From Chlorokybus atmophyticus (lineage: Eukaryota; Streptophyta; Chlorokybophyceae; Chlorokybales; Chlorokybaceae), in the NCBI GenBank assembly GCA_009103225.1, contig RHPI01003366.1, positions 1 to 64,000 of the forward strand: 64,000 bases of DNA, given 5' to 3'. How positions within the stretch are numbered: position 1 is the first letter of the stretch; each line of letters begins with the position of its first letter. Both the position numbers and the translations under genes were made by a program. Of the stretch, positions 46,346 to 53,864 are shown one piece after another. The notes below the pieces were generated by a model. The model searched no databases. It was given only the letters and a program-made list of their open reading frames with translations, and was not told where the DNA came from.

Positions 46346-48106
46346 ATGGAGACGGCGGGCACGGTCAAGAAGGTCATGGTGTGTGACGTGTGCCATTCCT
46401 ATGTCGTCAACAACGGTCAGCGTTTGCGCCTTCAGAAACATCAGGCTCAGTGCAAGGCGTACCAGGAGCGCTTTGGATACACTGCCGCATGCTGGCATCA
46501 CCACGATGCAGGTCATCACATCCTGCACTGCCGAGTGAAGCTTAGGTGTGCGCAACCAGAGTTTTTTAATATGCAGTGCGCATGCCATCAGTGCGAAAGC
46601 TCTCTGTTTGAATGGCACGGCCTACCCATGCGATACATGCCTTACGTCCGCCCCACCACCATGATCGAAGGGATGCAATGCCGCCTGCTGGCGGTGAGTG
46701 GCACAGATGGCACTGATGATACTGCACGCATTTGTGCCAACACTAATACTGTATAAACAACTTGTGCGCCAGGGCCAGCGCGTGCGCTGCGGACGCGGTG
46801 ACGCGCAGACCGTTGTCATGCTGCCAGAGATAACGGCTGTTGCATCAGATTTCCTCGAGGTTGGTGTTTCAACGTAAACGTGCATCACACCTAGTGCATT
46901 ACACAACAGCATTGTAATTGTGGACAACCAGACTGAACGAGAAGGAACCGATGCCGCCAGCGTGCTGCGCCAGCGTTGCGCGCGCGGGGGTAATGCATTG
47001 GAGGGCCTCGATGTACTGGTGTACTGGCCGATGGACGAGACTTGTTATACCGGAGTCGTCTACATTCACAACCCACGCAATGGTGAGTTATGCACTGTCA
47101 AGAGCATTCACACGTGACACCGGCCATGGACTCAACGTAGCGCACTGCAATTGCAGGGCGCCACAGTGTGCGCTTTGTTGACGGCGACAAGCAGCATATG
47201 AAAATCGACAAGCACAACATGGTGGTTGTGTTCTGGCACCAAGGAGGTCAGTGTTGCCACCGCGTTGGTGGTCAGCGCGTACCCACTCACCGCAAGATCC
47301 CTCCGCCTCTGCCGTGTCTCCCGCTGTGGTCGTCATCAGCGACATTGCTGATGACACACACTCCTGTCAGAATGGAGGGCACACCGCACCGTCCCAAGGT
47401 CCTTGACCTGTGCTGCGGCGGGGGAGGTGCTGGGATGGGGTTGTACCGAGCAGGGTTCGACGTTACCGGCGTTGACATCAATCCACAGCCCGACCCGTTC
47501 CCCTTCATACAAGTTGATGCCCTGGTAGTCGACCTGGCGCCATACGACCTGATTTGGGCTAGCCCCCCTTGCCAGGCATATGCCCGATGCATTCCAGATT
47601 CACAACGTCACCAGCATTCCATACAATGGAAGCACAGCACACTGCTGCCATCGCTGCGATTGCGCCTTCATGAGTCAGGGAAGAACTACATCCTGGAGAA
47701 CATACCAAATGCTGCATGTCACATGCAGCACAACATGGTGCTGTGCGGCACCATGTTTGGACTGCCAATCTTCCGGCACAAGCTTTTTGAGACACATCCC
47801 AAGATGGTAGCCGACCTGGTGTGCGACCATACGTCCAAGAGTCTAGGTCCACTGTCGGGTCATGTGTCCAGCACTGCCAGCCGCACACTGACCAGCACTA
47901 CCCAGCAGATGTACCCCGTGTATGGCTCCGCTGCATCGCGCGGTACCATATCCGGCTGGTAGCAAGCATTAGGCATTGACTGGATTGATGCTGATGCCAC
48001 ACTCGTCGAATGCATTCCGCCTGCATACTCTGAGTATATTGGGCGGTGCATGTTGCAGGCAATGGGATACACATTGAACAGCGGCCCCATATCATGGGGC
48101 CGCTGA
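46346..48106 (+). pseudogene. Tudor-like / C5-cytosine DNA methyltransferase fusion in the Academ-like transposon
   Basis: Four exons join in phase: 46346-46693, 46773-46873, 46910-47082 and 47157 onward. The N-terminus is Cys/His-rich (CDVCHSYVV, CACHQCESS), perhaps zinc-binding. A Tudor-like barrel follows, split by the last intron: VLVYWPMDETCYTGVVYIH, then RHSVRFVDGDKQHMKI. The methyltransferase starts VLDLCCGGGGAGMG (motif I, AdoMet) and continues with VDINPQPDPFPF, the catalytic ASPPCQAYA (Cys near 47570), ENIPNAA (motif VI) and IFRHKLFETH (motif VIII). TAG at 47960-47962 interrupts the conserved end. Beyond it the same frame gives QALGIDWIDAD, then IPPAYSEYIGR (motif X region), to TGA at 48104-48106. 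It would place 5-methylcytosine in DNA. Motif style resembles phage and bacterial enzymes. Truncation at the TAG would remove the final target-recognition/motif X part. Confidence 0.8.
48081..48103 (+). terminator. Perfect hairpin at the 3' end of the methyltransferase gene
   Basis: GCGGCCCCAT, loop ATC, ATGGGGCCGC: a 10-bp perfect stem lying on the last codons just before TGA 48104. A role in 3'-end formation is only a guess. Confidence 0.4.
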
Positions 48107-48475
48107 GTATCAATCCGCATGCCTATTTGTATTTGTTTACAAGTCAATTTGTACACTGGTGCACATTGATTCTCAATGCACATTTCCTGGTCAATATATG
48201 GTTGCAACCTTGCATGACCACAACATTGCATTCGCGCTCACACATCAACGTCAGTTTTCCACTGCCGCTCACACACAGCACCAGACATCCTATCTGCACG
48301 CCCATGCCGGTCTAACTACACAACGTCACCGTCCAGTTGATGCGGAATAGGGGACATGCATACACTGCGCGCAGTCACCTAGCGAGCAGACACACGTGTG
48401 ATGTACAAGTAGCTTGTTGCGTACAGTGCACACTGCCTAAGAAACCACAGCTGCACTGGCATCATCACTGCCCTC

Positions 48476-49717
48476 CTAGCTGGTGTCACACTCTGCCTGC
48501 GATGGAGTCTCTTTGTCGTATGCACCAAACCACTGAGCCCCATACTCGGACTGGTCAGAGTCAGTGTCGTTGTCCATGTCTCTGAACATCTGGGTGAGGT
48601 CGTCGTGAGCAAGCATCCATTCCACAGGCTTGAGTACATGTGACCCAGGCACACAATACCATGATCAACATCACCCATTTGGAAGCGTCTACCTGTATCA
48701 TACCCTACCTGTCAAGCACCCTGATCCATATGCCTGGCAGACTGAATCACCACTGTAGCCGCAGCTTGCACATCGCATGCGACTCGCAACCCAGGCCACG
48801 CGCACGAGACAGATCACAACCCAGCTGGTCGGCATTCCAGTGCATATGCATACATCGATAAGGGGCAGAATACAACTGAGTCTCGTGACACAACACACAC
48901 CCAATCAATATATACACTCACCACATTAATTACAGTTGCAACACACATACGTGCGCACATACCAGGGTCTGCAGGCACGACAAGATCCCAACCTCCACCG
49001 ACAACTGCAAGGGGCGGGTGGGGCAAGCCAGGATTATCTGATTGGGCATCGTCGCCACCCTGCAGTGGATGCATGCTCCACTGACCGATCTCAAACGGGC
49101 TCCAATCAGTGTCATGCCACTGCTCAAGCCAATGCCGTCGCCTTCCAGGTTCCACATCACAATCAGTGGCGATCACCCAACGTGCCAGCACCATCCCACC
49201 CACCACATGCTCCAACACCAGCAGATCACTACTCAAATGCATTGGCCTGCCGCCTGCTCATCGAACCCTATGCAAGCTGTACCTAAACCCAAACCCACCC
49301 AAAAGCTCCACGTGCAGCTCCTTGACACCATCGCCAGACTGCACCCCTGACCCAGCAACCTGCAACGGCCAGCCTAGCGAAACCTACACAAGACCGGGGG
49401 ACAATATCACATGCCACGCATCCGCCTATACAGAGACCAAAGCAGCACGAAGCTGCACAACGACAAATCATGCACATTACTTAACGCTGACTCACCTGCT
49501 CGTATGCAGACTGGTAGAATGTGCTACTCCGATGTATGTGAGGGAGTGCCCTGCTGTCAGCAATAGTAACTGCCAAGGGGTTGTCGCCGCCCCCGCCGTC
49601 GACATCCATCACACCCACCCACCCAACACAATCGCCGCCCATCAGCACCCCGCCGCCCACCAGCACCACCCGCCAAGCAATGCCCCCATTCACGACCGAT
49701 ATATCAACACCAAACAA
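48476..49717 (-). CDS. Unassigned - strand gene at the right end of the Academ-like transposon
   Basis: Coding-like blocks on the - strand: about 49717-49498 (VVLVGGGVLMGGDCVGWVG, then SSTFYQSAYEQ before a GTGAGT donor), about 49242-48963 (HWLEQWHDTDWSPFEIGQW, then GGGWDLVVPADP before a GTATGT donor), and a last exon about 48627-48476 (VEWMLAHDDLTQMFRDMD, then YGAQWFGAYDKETPSQ) ending TAG. Intermediate exons are uncertain. I do not recognise the family and exon phases were not all resolved. Convergent orientation to the methyltransferase and position inside the terminal repeats suggest a third transposon gene. Confidence 0.4.
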
Positions 49718-50095
49718 AAGTCAGCACGCTGATATCCACCGGACGGCGGCAACATTCACATCCGACCAACAGCGTCAACCGCCGTTTACTTAACAGAACC
49801 ACACGCACCTTCCACCATGCAACAGCGTTAAACATCGCATGACCATGCGTGGACAACAGCGTTGTGTCGACCACTCAACACGCTCAGCCGACGCTGATCG
49901 ATCAGCGCAGACACTAGACAATGCACCGTTGATCACCCGATCAACTACAACCAGGTCAGCGGTGTCAATAAACGTTGCAACACCGCCATCCCACGCGTTT
50001 CAGCAGACCAACACCAACAGCAGCCGCGCGCACAGCGCTGCCAGGCCTGGCCTAAGCTTTGCCCGGCGAGAGGCCTCTGGCTTTCTGACTGTTCC

Positions 50096-50440
50096 ACGGA
50101 CCCCGCGGACCATACATGGTCCGTCCTCCGCGGGCCAGGATTGCCTGGTCCGCGAGGGACGGACCGTTCCTGGTCTGATCGGGGCCCCGAATCCTGGTGC
50201 GCAGTCGCGCACTAGACATGGTGCGCGGCCGGACCAGGTTTGAAACCGGTCTGAATTATCGCGAAAAATCGGACCATGCATGGTCCACAGCCGGACCAGG
50301 CATATTACCGGTCCGACTGTCAATGGGTGTACGGACCTTGCGTGGTCCGCACTCCGTTATTGAAGAGACCGTGCATGGCGCCTTTTGGTCCGTGGTGCGG
50401 CTAAGCAAACCCTGATGTACGAACCATGCATGGTGAGCTC
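50096..50440. repeat. GGACCA/TGGTCC palindrome array (C-left)
   Basis: Dense units such as GGACCATACATGGTCC, GGACCATGCATGGTCC, CCTGGTCCGCGAGG and CGGACCTTGCGTGGTCCG, with GCAC-flanked variants. It begins right at the target duplication of the Academ-like element. Confidence 0.85.
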
Positions 50441-50470
50441 CCCTCGTCCCTTGCTCCATCGTGACACGCT

Positions 50471-50507
50471 GCTACTCGTACTGATCACATGGATCAGTAC
50501 GAGTAGC
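50471..50507. repeat. Perfect 16-bp inverted repeat
   Basis: GCTACTCGTACTGATC, loop ACATG, GATCAGTACGAGTAGC, just inside array C-left. Confidence 0.85.
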
Positions 50508-50904
50508 CAACTGTACACGTCAGCAATGCACAGTGCTTGGACTCATCAGGGGAGACAATCAGCTGGCTGCTTGTGACTGCACCCACATGCTACCGCCGAC
50601 AGCGGAGGTGCTGGAGCAGCCTGCTGCCCTGAGGGAGGCGGCGCTGGAGGCGGCGGTGTTGCGTAAAGGTGTTCAGTTGTTCACTGCATGCCCCATTGTG
50701 GACGCTGTGCTGTTAAGTTTGAAGAGCTAATGTGTAACCTGTAACAGCAGCTACTACTTTGCAGCAACAGCGGCTCCTGCTGCTGCCGCTATCAGAGTGT
50801 GCTTGTTGTCGTTGATGTCGCTATTGTTGACCATGCTGTGATTGAAGCTGTTGCTGCAGCCTGTCATAGCATTAAAAACGGTTAGCAACAATTGCAGCTG
50901 CAAT

Positions 50905-52770
50905 GTTGACAGTCGCACTGTTGACAGCCCTCGACTGTCACTTGGGAAGGTTAGCTACTCTAGTGAATGACTGTTGACAGCAAGAACTGCTGCTGGAGTG
51001 TCCGCTCCTTAAAACCTTCAGCCGGTAAGCTTGCTTGCTTGCTCTTATGCTTTGCTGCTGACTTGTTGCCAAGTCAACGGAGGTATGCAGCATACTCATG
51101 CTGTCCAGCCGTTGTTGAACTGCATGCATTCAGCTTAGTGTGCACTCGGCGAGCTAGCTTGCTTGCTTGCACAAAGTAGAGCTTATACACACCTCGTGCA
51201 AGCAGTCACACATGTGTTTGCTTGTCTATTGTTATGCTGTGCATTGCTTGCATACATTAAGCTGAACGGTATTGCAATGCTAATGCAATAGTCAAGTTTA
51301 AGTGCGCCAACTACTACTCCCATTGCATGAAAAAATCAGCGACTGAGTGTGCTTATAAGCTTTGTAAGCTAGAGGTAATCCATGCTCGCCTAATCATGCT
51401 CACCCCCTCTGCGTTTCATTCCGTAGGTGTATATGCTGGGCGCGCAGGGCAGGCTCACCCGGCTGCGCAGGCTGCTCACCCCCTTTACGTTTCATTCCGT
51501 AGGTGTATATGCAGGGCGCGCAAGGCAGGCTCACCCGGCTGCGCAGGCTGAGCAGCGGGGTGATAAATGCTGCTGGCGAGGCGTATGCACATACACTTCC
51601 GGCGTGAGGGCATATGTGCAAGGAGGACGACTCAGTAATGGCGATAAGCGTGAAGGTACTTGTACAAACACGTATGCACGCACACACACGCAGAGACACG
51701 CATGCACACATGCGCATGGGTGTGATTGCATGTGTCTGCGTGGCACTGCATGGCATGCAAGTACATGCACGCGCACACTCGCTGAAGCACAAGTAGTGTG
51801 GCATCTGCATGCGTATTCTCTATGTTTTGCTCCCCTCTCCCACCCTCGTTCCCCCTGTTATTGTACTTACCTTCCTCCCTGCCCCTCCAACACAGCCGTT
51901 CCCACGAAATCTGCAGCCTTCCACTGTTGGCTGCCGACAGTCGGAGACTGTTATTCATCTATCCCACAGCACTTCCCTCGACAGCCCTCCGCTGTTGTCG
52001 ACAGTCCTTCCAACAGCACTAACAACAACCGACAGTCTACGACTGTTGGTGGTTGACAGTCGTTCCAAGCATCCAGCGCCTTGAAGGTGCGCGCAAAGGT
52101 CTGTACTCTGGTTGGCGTTTGCGCATCATGCACGGCAAATGCGCAGGCCAAGGAGGCTTCATCGCACACTGTCGCAGGTGAGTACTGTGCTCCTACTCAT
52201 GCACACACAAGCCTACGCACAGTACCGCGCGTGCATACAAACAGTGACAGTCCCACTCCCTCGCGCACGCACGCACGCTTACTTGCATGTACATACGCGT
52301 GCAGGCCCTACAATATACTGCATCTATGCTTGCCACTTCTACGCTTTTGGGATAGCCGAGCTCTCGGAAAGCACACAAAGTGCACCGGTAGGGTGTATTG
52401 TCGCTCCCTCGCTCTACCGAACCTCGGCTACAACATCAACAGGTAATGCGTGTGTATGCATGCGTGGTGTACATGTGGTTTGCGTGCACGTTTGTAAGTG
52501 TGTTATTGCACAAGTGCCTAGTATGTATTGGTTTGCACAATGTGCACAACACGGTACCTCAAGTGAGGGTTATCACCAGCACTTTCAACAACAGCAATAG
52601 CTACCAACAACAACCATCACAACAACACGCGCTCAACCTTGACAGCCGAGGGCTGTGGGAAGGGCTGTCCTTTCGACAGTCCTTAGCTGTCAATGACAGC
52701 CCTCGGCTGTCAATGACAGTCGAGGCCTGTCAACAGGACTGTTGGTTGCGGACTGTCGAGGAATGTCAGG
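50905..52770. repeat. GACAGYC/GRCTGTC palindrome clusters
   Basis: Inverted pairs such as TGACAGCCCTCGGCTGTCA, CGACAGTCTACGACTGT and TGTTGACAGCCCTCGACTGTCA cluster at 50905-50975, 51925-52060 and 52640-52770. They form a second motif class within element C, built on the same principle as the GGACCA arrays. Confidence 0.75.
51399..51550. repeat. Two-copy tandem repeat, 76-bp unit
   Basis: Two near-identical copies (51399-51474 and 51475-51550) starting CTCACCCCCT and containing TTCATTCCGTAGGTGTATAT and GGCAGGCTCACCCGGCTGCG. Confidence 0.85.
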
Positions 52771-53451
52771 TGGCCAACCATCCAGCAGCCCAGTCGAATG
52801 GTTGCTAGGCACGCACACACATGTTTACGCACGCATCTGTGCAGGCTGTGCACATGCGTGTGCGTTAGCAATCAATTCAGTTGTTCAACAGCCATGTAGA
52901 CGGTCAAACACATGCCAAAAGCATGCACACACATACACATACTCACACATGCGCGTGTGCAGTGTAGCTGCAGACAGTTTTCAGCAGGTGCACTCGAGTG
53001 ATGTGTCATCGTGGCTTGCTCACCGGCCAGCTGTGGAGAAGCACGAGGCCACAAATCCAACTTGTGAGTCACCGCCAACAAGGTGCGGGCAACGCAAGGT
53101 CTGCATTGTCTCTCATGCATGAAATGTCGCGTGCCCACGCACATGAATGCATAGTAGCAAACCATTGCACAGCTCTGCACACACGAATACATACCATGCA
53201 ACATACGCCAACAGTTCCACATCATATGCACGCATGCGCGCGCACGCACGCACATGTGTACAGTCCTGCACAATGACAGTCACATTTGCGCAGACCTTTC
53301 AAGTGCTCTACAACGATGGCGCAAGCTCGGCATCCGAAGGACGGGGCTGTAGTGTAGTTAGCCTCGATAGGCATAGAGTGTTGCGTTGTTTGATGATTAT
53401 ATATGCAACGAAAATATGCATTTGCGTTTCTCTTCTTGCAAACATAGTTGG

Positions 53452-53803
53452 CTGGTGCGGACCAGACCTGGTCTACTTCGCATGCAGATTCACTCACATG
53501 CAAGAACCATCCTTAGTCCACGATTGCATGTAAATTTCGGGCCATGCATGGTCCATACATAATCACTCACATGCATGGACCTTGGTCCTCGTTTACATGT
53601 TCAGTTCAGACCACGCATGGTCTATACAACTTGGTGGAATCGCGCACCATACATGGTGCGACCCCAAAAAAACATGGGACCGTTCACGTGAACTTCAGAC
53701 CATGTATGGTCGGACTGTCAATGACAGTCCGACCATACATGGTCCACGGATTTCATTTGGCAGGGGAAAATCCCGGTTCGAGGGTACAGACCATTCATGG
53801 TCC
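53452..53803. repeat. GGACCA/TGGTCC palindrome array (C-right)
   Basis: Units such as GGACCAGACCTGGTCTAC, GGGCCATGCATGGTCC and GCACCATACATGGTGCG, ending with CAGACCATTCATGGTCC about 65 bases before the lobe 4 start. Confidence 0.85.
53698..53744. repeat. 47-bp perfect palindrome joining both motif classes
   Basis: Two 23-bp arms around one A: outer GACCATGTATGGTC and inner GGACTGTCA, then the exact mirror complement. It combines the GGACCA and GACAGTC motifs in one structure. Confidence 0.9.
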
Positions 53804-53864
53804 TTTCACGTCAATCGGTGTGACTCCGGTGTGCGTGCATTGGGAGCGATCGAGTCCACCGAGC

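Larger units (their letters stand above)
38996..50091 (+). mobile_element. Academ-like DNA transposon (11,096 bp) with a DNA-methyltransferase gene
   Basis: A perfect 21-bp inverted repeat bounds the unit: left 38996-39016 begins CAGTCAGAAAGCCAG; right 50071-50091 is its exact complement. Immediately outside, TTCC occurs on both sides (38992-38995 and 50092-50095), a 4-bp target duplication. Excising the unit and one TTCC rejoins a GGACCA...TGGTCC array. Inside, both main genes read rightward: a large XPG-nuclease/CXC protein and a Tudor-like/C5-methyltransferase protein. An unassigned - strand gene lies at the right end. A 3-4 bp duplication together with an XPG-type nuclease and Cys-rich finger is the known signature of the Academ superfamily. 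Assignment is by these features, not by search. Confidence 0.85.
50096..53803. mobile_element. Element C: putative non-autonomous element bordered by palindrome arrays
   Basis: Together with 38976-38991 this forms a 3.7-kb unit with GGACCA/TGGTCC arrays at both ends and second-motif arrays (GACAGYC/GRCTGTC) inside. It fills the intron between transferrin lobes 3 and 4. No transposase or other recognised gene is present. Short exon-like blocks (for example 52087-52168 KVCTLVGVCASCTANAQ, and 52985-53090) have donor-like ends but no family I know. Shared border motifs suggest mobilisation by the same enzyme as element A. Precise termini were not found. Confidence 0.4.

Noticed and set aside
4077-47962. 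Reassignment of TAG to glutamine, as in some ulvophyte algae
   Set aside because: TAG also falls at invariant Trp positions in transferrin, TAA and TGA and frameshifts occur in the same pseudogene, and the intact Copia 3 and ZIP frames contain no internal TAG. Ordinary decay or local suppression explains the data better, though the Academ-like genes remain worth testing.
17904-53803. Palindromic arrays as CRISPR arrays
   Set aside because: Repeats are short, degenerate and variably spaced, spacers are not uniform, there are no cas genes, and the genome is eukaryotic.
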